NCBI GenBank assembly: GCA_963761705.1
Contig: CAVXHK010000003.1
Coordinates: 372,001-436,000 of the forward strand
DNA from: CAVVKW01 sp963761705
Lineage (GTDB): Bacteria; Verrucomicrobiota; Verrucomicrobiia; Chthoniobacterales; JAATET01
DNA length: 64,000 nucleotides
Reading direction: 5' to 3'
Shown here: positions 35,227 through 44,594 of the stretch, piece after piece
How positions within the stretch are numbered: position 1 is the stretch's first letter
How the letters are laid out: the number at the start of each line of letters is the position of its first letter
Notes under the pieces: generated by a model
What the model was told of the DNA's origin: nothing
Seen by the model: the letters and a program-made list of their open reading frames with translations, nothing else
The model's database searches: none
Position numbers and translations under genes: made by a program

Positions 35227-38040
35227 CTAATTGTTTAGGATCGGAGCGAGGACGGGGTCGGCACCTGAGTTCGCAAAAACCGGGTCTTGAAGGAGGCGTT
35301 GCCGGAATTCATCGCCGCCGAGGCTGATTGAGCGCTGGAGCGAAATGACCGCGGTCGCGGCTTCGCCGCTGGCGTATTGGGCGCGGCCTAGGCGATAGAA
35401 CGCATCGGGATTTTCCGGTTCTGCTGCCGTTCGGCGGAGACCGTAGCGGATCGAGGCGGACCAGTCGCTGGTCGCCTCGGCAACGCGGACCGCCAGGAGC
35501 AAGAATTCGGGGTCGTCGTGAAAGGTCTCGTCCCCCTCGGCGAGAATCTCCGCGACGCGAGCGGTGTCGCCGACCCGGGAGTGAAGGGTGATGAGTCGCT
35601 CGAGCGTCGGGATCGAGGTGCGGTCGGTGGCGTATCGCCGCTCGGTGGCGGTGATATCGGATTCGACGTCGCGGCGTTTGACCGCGGTCTCGCGGGCCGA
35701 CCGAAGATTTTCGTTGTTCGGATCCAGTGGAATCGCCGCGTCGAGGAGGGCGACGGGCTCGGCGAATTCTCCCTGAGCCCAAAGGACCTGAGTGAGACCG
35801 CGGAGGGCTTCGATGCTGATGGGATTCAGGCGGAGCGACTCGCGGTAGGCGATGGTGGCCTCCGGGTAAAGTTGGCGAAAGGCGTAGAGATTGCCGGTGG
35901 TTGTCCGGAGCTTCGAGAATGCTCGTTGAGCGTCGAAGTCCCGGCGAAACGTCGGGTCGGCAAGCAGGGTTGCCGTTTTTTCCGCCCAGAAAGTCAGATC
36001 TTTTGCGATTGCGTCAGGCGGGAGAGTTTCGAGCGGGGTGGGGTTCAGGCGGATGAGCAGCCCGTCCGGCACGGCGTAGGGGTAGCTCCAGCGGAGCGGG
36101 AAGCTCTCTTCGACGTAGAAGGCGCGGGCGAATTTATTCTGCTCGAAGATCCACTGAACCACTGCGGCCTGGGTGTCCTCGGCGAGTTCCGTCGGGGTCG
36201 GGGCTGGTTGGCGGGTCTGGAGGGCCGTCGAAGTCTCGCGAAGGATCTGGCGGACTTCGTCGAGGGTTGGGAGTTTGATCGTCTCGGCGGGATAGTTGTC
36301 GGAGCGGCCCAGCCAGCGTTCGAAGGCATTTGTCGGGAGGTCGCGATCGGTGGTGTATTGGTCGCGGACGTAGGCGAGATAATGGCGGTCGGCGAAAGCG
36401 TTCTGAGTGAGAATGAAGAGGTCGCGACGGTCGAAAGATGGGTCTCGCTTCACGCGGGCTGGTTGGATGCTCTCGCCGAGGATGAGGTAGGTCGGAATGA
36501 ACCGGCCGGGGTCGGTGCCGCCGAGGATGACACTGCCGGGCGGGAGGTCACGGAGCATCTCGTGGCCGTAGTCGTAGCCGAGCCAATTGCCGCGCTGGCT
36601 GGCGGTGGAGACGTTCAGAATCAGAGGCCAGAAAGGGAGGGCAAGCGCTGCCCAAGCGAGCTGGTGGGGAAGACGGGAGCGGCGGAGCGAGTCGGCGAAC
36701 GCGAACAGTCCGAGGGCGCAGAGGAGCGCGAAGAAAAGGTTGGTGTGGACGTGGTAGGGCATCTGGACCCACCAGCCAGCAACGTCGGTGCGGGCCTGGT
36801 CGAGCAGGGGTTGAAGGAAGGCCGCGAGGATGAAGCCGAGGAGCAGAACGAGCGTCCAACATCGTTGCGGCCACGATTGCCAGAGGGTCGACAGCAGAGC
36901 GGCTGCGAGGAAGAGCACCGCCAGGGGGGAAAAGGAGGTGAGAAGCTTCTTCGAGAAAAATGCGGGCCAGCCTTCGATTTCCCGCTCCGGCTCACTTTTT
37001 TCTGCCTTGGTTGAGCTTGGCGGGGTGGGACTGAGCTCGGAAACGCCGACGATGCGTCCGAGCACCCGAAGGCTCTGGTCGGAGAGGGTGCCGCGGTATT
37101 GCGAGCGGTTGAAGGAGGCGAAGAAGCCGTCGGCGGAGCGCGCGTAGCCCCAGTTCATCGGAGGATTCGTCGCAGACGCGACCGGCAGATAGGCGTAGGG
37201 GAGCAATCCAAGGAGGATCGCGACCGGGAGGAACGCGATGAGTTTCCAGCGAAGGTGAAAGCCACGGACGAGAAGGGTGACGCCGATGATTGCAACGACG
37301 AGGTAGGTCAGCCGGATGGCTGCCTTGATGACGACCGGATTGTCGGTGAAAAGCGCGAACGCGAGGTAGGCGATGAGGGTGCTCACCGCGGCGGCGACAC
37401 CGAGATCCCAGAGGAGGTCGCGGCGCAGGATGAGAACGAGGAGAAACGGGAGCGGGGCGAGCGCGAGGGTGAGTTGGTGGTTGCTGAAGGCGAGGCTGAA
37501 GGTGAAGAAAACCCAATAAATTGCCGTCTCGCTGGCGGGGTGGCGGATCCAGGCGTAGAGGCTCGTGAGGTAGAGACCGATGAGTAACGCGTGGAGCGTG
37601 TAAACCTCGACGATGGTAGCCTGCGACCACATCGAGAGGCTGAAGGCGAAAACGAGCGCCGACGAGATGGCGAGAGCGGTGGTGAGTCGGGGAGCGGCGG
37701 TTGCGAGAAGGGGGAAACACCACGCGGCGGCGCTGCGGATGAGCGTTGCCGCTAGGCCAACGGCGAGCGATCCGAGGATCGCACTGAGGAGGGTGATCTC
37801 CCACGCGGCGTTGCCGAGCGGAAGGAGCTGAAAGAGCCACCCGAGGAAGGTCCACAGCGGGTAGCCGGTCGGGTGGGGCACGCCGAAGGCTTGGGCTGCC
37901 AGGATGAACTCGCCTGAATCGAGGAGGGTGACGCTGGGGGCGGCGGTCCACGCGTAGACGGCGAATGAGAGGAGGGTGGCGAGGAGGCCGGTGAGCCAAT
38001 CGGCGGCTCTGAATAGCTTGCCGCTTTTTGAGGCGGGCAT
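35227..38040 (-). CDS. DUF2723 membrane protein (putative protein O-mannosyltransferase-like) with TPR tail
   Basis: The protein has 937 residues from the ATG at 38040. Its start carries the DUF2723 hallmark: LLDSGEFILAAQAFGVPHPTG then YPLWTFLG, with an Asp/Glu pair in the first luminal loop as in GT-C enzymes. About a dozen membrane helices fill residues 15-470. The rest is soluble, with TPR-like helices late (TGNLYAFRQLYPEATIAYRES, AFYRLGRAQYASGEAATAV). The human member TMEM260 is a protein O-mannosyltransferase, so transfer of lipid-linked mannose to an extracytoplasmic acceptor is a reasonable inference. The gene directly upstream carries a polyprenyl-phosphate-mannose synthase domain, which supports it. 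Confidence 0.8.
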   Translation of the reverse strand: MPASKSGKLFRAADWLTGLLATLLSFAVYAWTAAPSVTLLDSGEFILAAQAFGVPHPTGYPLWTFLGWLFQLLPLGNAAWEITLLSAILGSLAVGLAATLIRSAAAWCFPLLATAAPRLTTALAISSALVFAFSLSMWSQATIVEVYTLHALLIGLYLTSLYAWIRHPASETAIYWVFFTFSLAFSNHQLTLALAPLPFLLVLILRRDLLWDLGVAAAVSTLIAYLAFALFTDNPVVIKAAIRLTYLVVAIIGVTLLVRGFHLRWKLIAFLPVAILLGLLPYAYLPVASATNPPMNWGYARSADGFFASFNRSQYRGTLSDQSLRVLGRIVGVSELSPTPPSSTKAEKSEPEREIEGWPAFFSKKLLTSFSPLAVLFLAAALLSTLWQSWPQRCWTLVLLLGFILAAFLQPLLDQARTDVAGWWVQMPYHVHTNLFFALLCALGLFAFADSLRRSRLPHQLAWAALALPFWPLILNVSTASQRGNWLGYDYGHEMLRDLPPGSVILGGTDPGRFIPTYLILGESIQPARVKRDPSFDRRDLFILTQNAFADRHYLAYVRDQYTTDRDLPTNAFERWLGRSDNYPAETIKLPTLDEVRQILRETSTALQTRQPAPTPTELAEDTQAAVVQWIFEQNKFARAFYVEESFPLRWSYPYAVPDGLLIRLNPTPLETLPPDAIAKDLTFWAEKTATLLADPTFRRDFDAQRAFSKLRTTTGNLYAFRQLYPEATIAYRESLRLNPISIEALRGLTQVLWAQGEFAEPVALLDAAIPLDPNNENLRSARETAVKRRDVESDITATERRYATDRTSIPTLERLITLHSRVGDTARVAEILAEGDETFHDDPEFLLLAVRVAEATSDWSASIRYGLRRTAAEPENPDAFYRLGRAQYASGEAATAVISLQRSISLGGDEFRQRLLQDPVFANSGADPVLAPILNN

Positions 38041-38057
38041 CTCGTCGGTCGACGCGA

Positions 38058-41000
38058 TCACGATTCGCAAAGGTTGGGAGGGGTGGCAATCGCGAGGCGG
38101 GGAACGAGCAGGGTGGCTTCGAGGGCAATGGCGGGGGTCATCTTCGTCTGGCCGGAGCGGCGTTCGGTGAAGGTGATTGGGATCTCGCGGATCCGGTGCC
38201 CCGTTTTCCAGAATAGCCAATGGAGCTCGATCTGGAAGCCGTAGCCGTCAGCGCGGAGGGTGTCTCGAGGGATGGCTTGGAGGGCCGTCGTGCGGATGGC
38301 TTTGAATCCGCTGGTGGCGTCTGTGAGCGGAAGGCCCGTGAGCGCGCGGGTGTAGTGGGTCGCGCAGGTGCTGAGGAGGAGGCGGTGGCGGGGCCAATTC
38401 ACGACGCGGGTGCCACCGAGGTAGCGGCTGCCGACAGCGAGGTCGACGCCATCTTCGAGTGCGGAGAGGAGACGGGGGACGTCGGCGGGGTCGTGAGAAT
38501 GGTCGGCGTCGATCTCGAGGCAGGCGTCGTGACCGTGGTCGATGGCCCACTGGAAACCTGCCCGGTAGGCGGAGCCGAGGCCGAGCTTCTGGGGGCGGGC
38601 GAGGAGATGGACGCGGGTGCCGAAGTCGGGGTGGGCGCGGACGAGGTCGGCGGTGCCGTCGGGGGAGGCGTCGTCGATGACGAGAATCTCGAGGCGCGGG
38701 TCGGCGGAGAGGATTTCGGTGAGGATCGTGGAGACGTTGGCCGATTCGTCAAAGGTGGGGAGGAGGGCGAGGGGACGTGCGACGGGCGAATTGTCCTGCG
38801 TGAGCGGTGTGATGCGAGCCGGAGTGCGCCAGCGGCTGGGGGCGAACGCGAGGAAGCCGATGGCCGCGAGCCAGCCCGCGGCGGAGGTGGTGAGGGTGAT
38901 CGGGTACCAGGTTGGCGGCTGGAACGTGAAGGTGGCGGTTTCGTCGCCGGGGGCGACCTGGATCGCCGGGAGCGCTCCCGCCGCCCGATGCACGGTGGCG
39001 GCGGCGCCGTCGATGGTGGCCTGCCAATCGGGGTGCCAGGCCGCGTCGAGGACGAGCCATTCGGCTTTGCCTTTGAGCTGAATTGTGCGCGTGTCGGAGT
39101 CGGGTGTGGTGACAGCGATGGGGGCGAAGGGGCTCGCGGCTTCGTCGTTGGGTTGGGTTGGCGATTGCAAATCGCCGCTCCCTGAGACGGTGAGGACGTT
39201 GCGTTCGCTTTGCCTTAGGGCTTCGGTGGTTTCTTCAAGTCCCGTGGGGGCGGGGGTGGTTCGCGCAGCGAAGAATGCTGGGTGGAGCGCGTCGGGGTGG
39301 TGAAGGATGGCGAAATCGGGATTTTCGTAGGCGACGGGAAGGAGGGTGCGGACCCAAGCTTTGTAGTTGTCCGGGATGGTGGGGTCGTTCTTGTCGAGGA
39401 GCAGGTCGGTGATGCCGGCGAGGCGGAGGTAGCCGAGAAAGGCGGGGGCGGAGAGGCGCGAGGCGACCTGAAGCCGGGAGGCGTAGCGGGGCATGAGGTA
39501 GCGATTGAGGGCCTCCACCGCTACGGGGCGTCCGGCGCTGATCGGCAGATCGAGGTAAAAGTAGCGACCGGACAGCGGGTAGACGCGTCCAGTGCCTTCC
39601 GCGAGTTTGGCGACCGCAGCTGAATAATTCGTGATCGCGGACGGTGTCAGGTCGCTCCGAAAAAACCATCGGGCGTAAATGGAGGAATCGAGAAGGGCGA
39701 ACCCGAGAGCGGCGACGGCTGCGGTCGTGCGGAGGGCGGTGCGGTCGATGCGGCGGAGGAGGTCCGCGGTCGCGAGGCCGACGCAGACGGACCAAGCGAG
39801 GGTGGCGTTGAGAATGAAGAACGAATCGGGGGCGCGGAGGTCCTGGTAGACGGGGAGAAGTTCGAGGATGCGGAAGCCGGGGACGAAGTAGTAGGTGAGA
39901 CTGAAAATGGAAAATGCGAAGAGGGGAGCGCGGAAGGTTTGTTTGCAGAGCCACCAGATGACGACGGCGGGGGCGGCGAAGGCGAGCCAGTGGAGGGGGA
40001 TGACGAGGTCGTCCAGCCGCATGGCGGAGCCGAGAAACGCGGAGTTCGCCGACCAGACGGAGCGCGGGCCGAAGGAGAGCCAGAACGTCGTGAGGAAAAT
40101 CGCCAGAAAAGGAGCGAGTCGGCGGGCGGCGGGCGGCGAGTCGCGGGTGGTTCGCCAATGGAGTCCGATCTGAATGGCGACGGTGGCGAGGCCCAGGAGG
40201 CCGAGGTAATAGGCTCCGCGGTCGATGCCGAAGGTGGGGGGCAGAGAGCGGAACATCCAGCCGCCGCGATCGAACCAAGAGGTGGCGGTTTTCACGGAAT
40301 ATTGCGCCTGCCAGGCGTCGAAGGGTTCGAGCTCGAAGACGGCCATGAAGGCCCGTTCGCGGAGGAGTGGGAGGAGGGCCAGGACTCCGAGAATGAGGAC
40401 GGCGGGGACGATCCAGAGGAGGGCGCGGAGGAGGCGGGCGCGGTCATCGGGACGGGTGGCGAAGAGCCAGAAGGAGAAAATGGCGAGCGGGACGACGAGC
40501 GTTGCGCCCATCTTGCTCCACGCGAGGAGGGTGGCGGAGAAAAGGGTGGCGAAGAGGATCGAGTCGACGGGGGTGCCGCGGTCCGTGACGCGGAGGAGCG
40601 CCCAGAAACAGAGGGGGACGAGCGGGTAGCAGACGACGATGGTCATGTGCTCCTGCCAGCCGAGGCGGAGGAGGATCTGGGGGGCGAGGAAATAGGCGGC
40701 TCCGACGGCGAATCCAGTCCAACCATTTCCCCCGGATAGACGGCGACCGAGGAGGAAGGCGGCGAACCCTCCGGCGGCGAGGAGGAGAAGGCCGGTCAGC
40801 TTCATTCCGATCACCGGGCCAGCGAGGAGAATGCCGGGGAGGTAGACGGGGAAGGCGAGGGCGAAGCTGAGGAGAGTGGCGGACGGAGACCCCGTGAGGT
40901 AGCCGGGGAGCCAGGCGGGGAGGCGGCCCTCGGCGAGAACGAGGTCGGAGAAGTAACGGAGCTTGGCGGCGTGGCCGACGAGTTCGCCGCTGGTTTGGGG

Positions 41001-41153
41001 CTGTTGGAGCCACGCGATGGCGAGGACTGTCGTGCAGACCGCCAGGAAGGTGGTGAACGCAGTCGAAGGTCCGAAAGTCGGAAGGTTGGAAAGTCGGAGT
41101 GCCGCTTCGCGGGTATTGACTTTGGACTTTGGACTTACTGACTTTGGACTCAA
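38058..41153 (-). CDS. YfhO-like membrane protein fused to polyprenyl-phosphate mannosyltransferase (DPM1-type GT2)
   Basis: The product has 1,031 residues. Residues 35-560 are polytopic membrane segments; residues 690-790 are a beta-rich domain (AAWHPDWQATIDG, then a Trp/Pro segment and one helix) as in YfhO/GT-C proteins. From about residue 790 a complete DPM1-like GT2 domain follows: IDDASPDGTADLV, LEIDADHSHDP (metal-binding DxD), VGSRYLGGTRVVNW, TDATSGFKAIR, GYGFQIEL and ITFTERRSGQTKM. DPM1 enzymes charge polyprenyl phosphate with mannose or another hexose. The start is a TTG that overlaps the kinase gene's stop. The first 30 codons derive from a dispersed repeat, and no ATG, GTG or better TTG lies before the first membrane helix. 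Confidence 0.85.
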   Translation of the reverse strand: MSPKSVSPKSKVNTREAALRLSNLPTFGPSTAFTTFLAVCTTVLAIAWLQQPQTSGELVGHAAKLRYFSDLVLAEGRLPAWLPGYLTGSPSATLLSFALAFPVYLPGILLAGPVIGMKLTGLLLLAAGGFAAFLLGRRLSGGNGWTGFAVGAAYFLAPQILLRLGWQEHMTIVVCYPLVPLCFWALLRVTDRGTPVDSILFATLFSATLLAWSKMGATLVVPLAIFSFWLFATRPDDRARLLRALLWIVPAVLILGVLALLPLLRERAFMAVFELEPFDAWQAQYSVKTATSWFDRGGWMFRSLPPTFGIDRGAYYLGLLGLATVAIQIGLHWRTTRDSPPAARRLAPFLAIFLTTFWLSFGPRSVWSANSAFLGSAMRLDDLVIPLHWLAFAAPAVVIWWLCKQTFRAPLFAFSIFSLTYYFVPGFRILELLPVYQDLRAPDSFFILNATLAWSVCVGLATADLLRRIDRTALRTTAAVAALGFALLDSSIYARWFFRSDLTPSAITNYSAAVAKLAEGTGRVYPLSGRYFYLDLPISAGRPVAVEALNRYLMPRYASRLQVASRLSAPAFLGYLRLAGITDLLLDKNDPTIPDNYKAWVRTLLPVAYENPDFAILHHPDALHPAFFAARTTPAPTGLEETTEALRQSERNVLTVSGSGDLQSPTQPNDEAASPFAPIAVTTPDSDTRTIQLKGKAEWLVLDAAWHPDWQATIDGAAATVHRAAGALPAIQVAPGDETATFTFQPPTWYPITLTTSAAGWLAAIGFLAFAPSRWRTPARITPLTQDNSPVARPLALLPTFDESANVSTILTEILSADPRLEILVIDDASPDGTADLVRAHPDFGTRVHLLARPQKLGLGSAYRAGFQWAIDHGHDACLEIDADHSHDPADVPRLLSALEDGVDLAVGSRYLGGTRVVNWPRHRLLLSTCATHYTRALTGLPLTDATSGFKAIRTTALQAIPRDTLRADGYGFQIELHWLFWKTGHRIREIPITFTERRSGQTKMTPAIALEATLLVPRLAIATPPNLCES

Positions 41154-41155
41154 TT
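41062..41155. repeat. AAGTC-rich low-complexity repeat at a gene junction
   Basis: The stretch holds GAAGGTCCGAAAGTCGGAAGG and several copies of GACTTTGGACTT. A related word series (GTAAAGTCGTAAAGTCGAAGG) occurs at 62662-62688. It supplies the first codons of the fusion gene and the last bases of the kinase gene. Confidence 0.55.
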
Positions 41156-42301
41156 TTGGTCCTCCAAAAAGCGGACGTGGTGGTCGACCCGGGGGAGGCG
41201 GATGATGAAGTTGAGGCCCTTGCCGGCGGTGCTTTCGATGGAGATCTCGCCGCCGTGGGCTCTCACGATGCGGCGGACGATGAGGAGGCCCAAGCCGGTG
41301 CCGTTTTCCTTGGTCGTGTAGTAGGGTTGAAAGACGCGGCTCATGTCGTCGTTGGAGATGCCGCCGCCGGTGTCCGCGAAGGTGACGGTGAAGTGCGTTT
41401 CGTCGAGGGCCGTCGTCACGCGGAGGATGCCGCCGCTCTTCATCGCTTGGAAGCTGTTGCGGATGACGTTGTAGAAGGCTGCTTTGATCTGGTCGGCGTC
41501 GAGGTCGGTGGGCGGGAGGCTCTCGTCGAGGTGCGCCTCGACGAGGATGTCGCGGTCGTCGAGTTCGGGCGCGAGGAAGGCGAGGGATTCGCGCACGATG
41601 GTGTTGAGGCTGGTCGGGTGGGTTTCGATCGGTTGGGGGCGGATGGCGCGGAGGAATTGCGAGATGATGTGGTCGAGGCGATTGACCTCTTCGCGGGCGA
41701 CGCGAAGGCTTTGTTCGTAGGTGGTGCGGACTTTTTGCGGGAGCTTGCCGGCGCGGCGCGCGAGGAGCTGGAGGTGAATGTTGAGGGAATTGAGCGGGTT
41801 GCCGATCTCGTGCGCGACGCCGGCGGCGAGGTGGGTGAGCGCGGTGAAGCGCTCACTCTCGATCGTCTCCTCGGCGGAGCGGCGACTTTCGGTTGCGTCA
41901 CGGAGGATGATGGCGTGGCCCTCGGTCGTCTGGCCGTCGTCGCCGGGGATGGGGACGACGTAGAAGTTGAGAAAGCGGTTCTCGGGGTAGAAGACTTCGA
42001 GGTCGCGGTTGACGGTCTGGCCGGACGCGGTGATGGCGGCGATGTCGAGGCCTTTGACGACCTCTTGCAAGGGGCGGCTGATCGTTTTTTCCACCTCGAG
42101 ACCGAAGAAATTCGCGGCGGCGGCGTTGAGGTAGATGACCCGGCCGCGCGGGTCGGTGACGATGACGCCCTCGAGGATCGAGTTGAAGATCGTCTCGAGG
42201 AATCCCTTCTCACGGGCGAGCTCGACGAGGTAATTTTGCACGTCGGTGGGCTGCACGACGCCGAGGCGGTTGATGAGTTTGTCGAGGAAGCCGCGTTTCA
42301 T
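41150..42301 (-). CDS. PAS-domain sensor histidine kinase
   Basis: The protein has 383 residues, cytoplasmic, with no membrane helix. A PAS domain (about 33-140; ILEGVIVTDPRGRVIYLN) is followed by HisKA with the phospho-His164 in GVAHEIGNPLNSL and a full HATPase: N-box NVIRNSFQAM, DTGGGIS, GTGLGLLIVRRI. It resembles NtrB-like kinases that signal to sigma-54 activators. No response regulator lies next to it. The ATG at 42301 is 12 bases after the aldehyde dehydrogenase stop, suggesting an operon with that gene upstream. Confidence 0.9.
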   Translation of the reverse strand: MKRGFLDKLINRLGVVQPTDVQNYLVELAREKGFLETIFNSILEGVIVTDPRGRVIYLNAAAANFFGLEVEKTISRPLQEVVKGLDIAAITASGQTVNRDLEVFYPENRFLNFYVVPIPGDDGQTTEGHAIILRDATESRRSAEETIESERFTALTHLAAGVAHEIGNPLNSLNIHLQLLARRAGKLPQKVRTTYEQSLRVAREEVNRLDHIISQFLRAIRPQPIETHPTSLNTIVRESLAFLAPELDDRDILVEAHLDESLPPTDLDADQIKAAFYNVIRNSFQAMKSGGILRVTTALDETHFTVTFADTGGGISNDDMSRVFQPYYTTKENGTGLGLLIVRRIVRAHGGEISIESTAGKGLNFIIRLPRVDHHVRFLEDQN

Positions 42302-42313
42302 CGGATGGTCGGA

Positions 42314-43702
42314 TCAGCCGAATTGCACCGCTTGCTCGTCGGCGCAGTAGCGGATGAACCCGCGGGCGCCGGGTTTGCCGTTGCCGGAGAGGCCGTGGCC
42401 GCCGAAGGGAAGCGTCGAGGGGGCGAAGGTGGTGGGGAGATTCTGGTACAGGTTGCCGACGGCGAGTTTGTCCCCAATGGCGTCGAAACGGTCGGCGGCG
42501 GTCGTGAAAATAGACGCCGTCAAGCCGTAGGGCGACGTGTTGTGGACCCGGGTCGCCTCGGAGTCGCTGGCGACCGGCAGCACCGCGAGGATCGGGCAGA
42601 AGGCCTCGTCGGTGTGGAGCGGGGTCGAGGTGAAATCGGCGGCGTCGCGGACGAGGGTGACGGCGGGCGTGACGTAGTGACCGCGGTGACCAGCGACTTC
42701 ATCGGGGATCGAGCCGGGGACGATCCAGTCGCCCAGTTTCAGATCGGTGAGGCTCCGGTAGCGGTCGACGGCGGCGGCTGAGATGAGCGCGCCGAGCGTC
42801 GTGGCTTCGTCGAGCGGGTCGCCGGGGACGTAGCGGGCGAGTTCGGCGCGGAGGAGGTCGAGGAATTCATCGAGGACGCTTTCGTGAACGATTGCGCGGC
42901 TGGTCGCGTTGCAACGTTGGCCGGCGGTGGCGCAGAACGAATCGACGACGGCGCGGGCGGCGGCTGGAAGGTCGGCGTCGTCGAGGATGAGGGACGCGTT
43001 TTTGCCGCCGAGTTCGAGCGCGAGCGACTTCGAGTAATCGGCGGCGAGGTCGAGGGCGAGCTGGCGACCGACGGTCGCCGAGCCGGTGAAGCAGACGGAG
43101 CGCACGTCGGCGTGATTGCAGAGGTTGTGTCCGGTTTCCCCGCCGCCTTGGACAAGTTCCATCGCGCCAAGGGGGAGGGCGGATTGCATGGCCCGGACGT
43201 AGCTGCGACCGGTCGCGGCGGCGAGCGGGGAGGGTTTGAAGAGGACGGTGTTGCCGGCGAGGAGGTAGGCCACGGTCGCACCGTGACCAAGGTGGATGGG
43301 GAAATTAAATGGCGCGATGACGGCAGCCGGGCCGCGCGGGCGGGTGCGGATGGCGGCCGGGTGGGGGCCGCCGGTCACGGAGCGTTGGGCGACGTGGTGG
43401 TCGGCGTCTTCGAAGGTGAGGTCGAATTTCGCAAGGACGGCGGTGAGTTCGCCGCGGGCTTCGGTGAGCGGTTTGCCGGTCTCCTGGCTGATTGAATGAG
43501 AGAGCGCTTCACGGTGATTTTCGAGCGCGGTGCGGCAGCCGCGGAGGGCGTCTTTGCGGGCATCGAGCGAGAGCTGAGACCACTGGGGGAAGCTCTTCGT
43601 CGAGCGGATGATGGCGTCCTCGACCGGTGAAGCGGTGATCTCGGGCAGAAGGTCGGTGAGATTGCCGGGGTTCGCGTTTTGCCAGGTCTTGGGTTCGGAC
43701 AT
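42314..43702 (-). CDS. NAD(P)+-dependent aldehyde dehydrogenase (AstD-like)
   Basis: The protein has 462 residues from the ATG at 43702. Catalytic residues are intact: N133 in PFNFP, E230 in ALELGGKNA, and the nucleophile C264 in AGQRCNATSRA; the cofactor site FTGSATVG is present. The PFNFPIHLGHG segment and overall length suit the succinylglutamate-semialdehyde dehydrogenase branch, but no other arginine-succinyltransferase gene is adjacent, so the substrate stays open. It begins a minus-strand run with the histidine kinase, the fusion gene and the DUF2723 gene. Confidence 0.88.
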   Translation of the reverse strand: MSEPKTWQNANPGNLTDLLPEITASPVEDAIIRSTKSFPQWSQLSLDARKDALRGCRTALENHREALSHSISQETGKPLTEARGELTAVLAKFDLTFEDADHHVAQRSVTGGPHPAAIRTRPRGPAAVIAPFNFPIHLGHGATVAYLLAGNTVLFKPSPLAAATGRSYVRAMQSALPLGAMELVQGGGETGHNLCNHADVRSVCFTGSATVGRQLALDLAADYSKSLALELGGKNASLILDDADLPAAARAVVDSFCATAGQRCNATSRAIVHESVLDEFLDLLRAELARYVPGDPLDEATTLGALISAAAVDRYRSLTDLKLGDWIVPGSIPDEVAGHRGHYVTPAVTLVRDAADFTSTPLHTDEAFCPILAVLPVASDSEATRVHNTSPYGLTASIFTTAADRFDAIGDKLAVGNLYQNLPTTFAPSTLPFGGHGLSGNGKPGARGFIRYCADEQAVQFG

Positions 43703-43734
43703 CGGCGGGAATGTAGCGAGGATCGGCTCAGGGT

Positions 43735-43900
43735 GGGAGTTCTTCTTACTTGTCATTCCGAATGAAGCGACGGATCTCCGGCTGCTTGCGAGTCGGAGTC
43801 AGCGATCGCCTTTTATTTTCGTAGAGATCGAAGTGAAAGGCTGTCTCACTCCGCTCGGCTCTTCGGGTCAGCTCAAGATGAAAGGCGGGGTGGAGCGGTC
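43735..43900. repeat. Degenerate intergenic element before nuoI
   Basis: The 287-base gap between the aldehyde dehydrogenase and nuoI has no credible gene. It contains TGTCATTCCGAATGAAGCGA and TTCGGGTCAGCTCAAGATGA, the word style of dispersed intergenic repeats found in many genomes. The last 90 bases before nuoI probably hold its promoter, but I see no clear boxes. Confidence 0.4.
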
Positions 43901-43989
43901 CTCTCAGTCATTTCCGCCCATTGTGACTCGACAGGCGCGTCGGGGGGCAGATATCAAGCGTATCAAATCCCAACACTCACCTACTGCCC

Positions 43990-44520
43990 ATGGCTCTGGT
44001 CGTTCGACGCCCCAATTTAACTCTTTTCGAGAAACTCTACTTACCCGCCTTGTTCGGAGGTTTGATGATCACCATCAACCACTTCCGGAAGCGGATGTTG
44101 GGGGACACGAAGGTTACGATGCAATATCCCGAGGAAAAATGGGATGCCGAGCTGCCGGAGTATTACCGGGGCGCTCCCACGCTGGTGAAGGATGAGTGGG
44201 GCCGTGAGCGTTGCGTTTCTTGTCAGCTTTGCGAATTTATCTGCCCGCCCCGGGCGATCACGATCAAACCCGCCGAGATTCCAGCCGACGATCAGTGGTC
44301 GAAGGTCGAGAAGAAGCCGCAAGCATTCGACATCGACATGGTGCGCTGCATCTACTGCGGGCTTTGCGAAGAAGTTTGTCCGGAGCAGGCGATCTACTTG
44401 CGGAAGGACTACTCGATCACCGGTTTGACCCGCGCCGAGATGGTTCACGACAAGGAGAAGCTCTACGAGCTGGGGGGCGTGATGAATGGCGTCGTGAACA
44501 AGTGGAACGAAAAAAAGTAG
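43990..44520 (+). CDS. nuoI: NADH-quinone oxidoreductase subunit I
   Basis: The protein has 176 residues. Two ferredoxin motifs supply clusters N6a and N6b: C75-x2-C78-x2-C81-x3-C85 (CVSCQLCEFICP) and C120-x2-C123-x2-C126-x3-C130 (CIYCGLCEEVCP). NuoI relays electrons from the peripheral arm towards quinone in complex I. It is first in a run nuoIJKLMN; the ATG is preceded by an intergenic gap, so the run appears to have its own promoter. Confidence 0.95.
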   Translation: MALVVRRPNLTLFEKLYLPALFGGLMITINHFRKRMLGDTKVTMQYPEEKWDAELPEYYRGAPTLVKDEWGRERCVSCQLCEFICPPRAITIKPAEIPADDQWSKVEKKPQAFDIDMVRCIYCGLCEEVCPEQAIYLRKDYSITGLTRAEMVHDKEKLYELGGVMNGVVNKWNEKK

Positions 44521-44594
44521 TCTCCCCGCGAGTCGGCTGGTAAAACCCCACGCCGAAGCCTGGCTTCTACCACTTTTCACCGCTTTCTATCACC

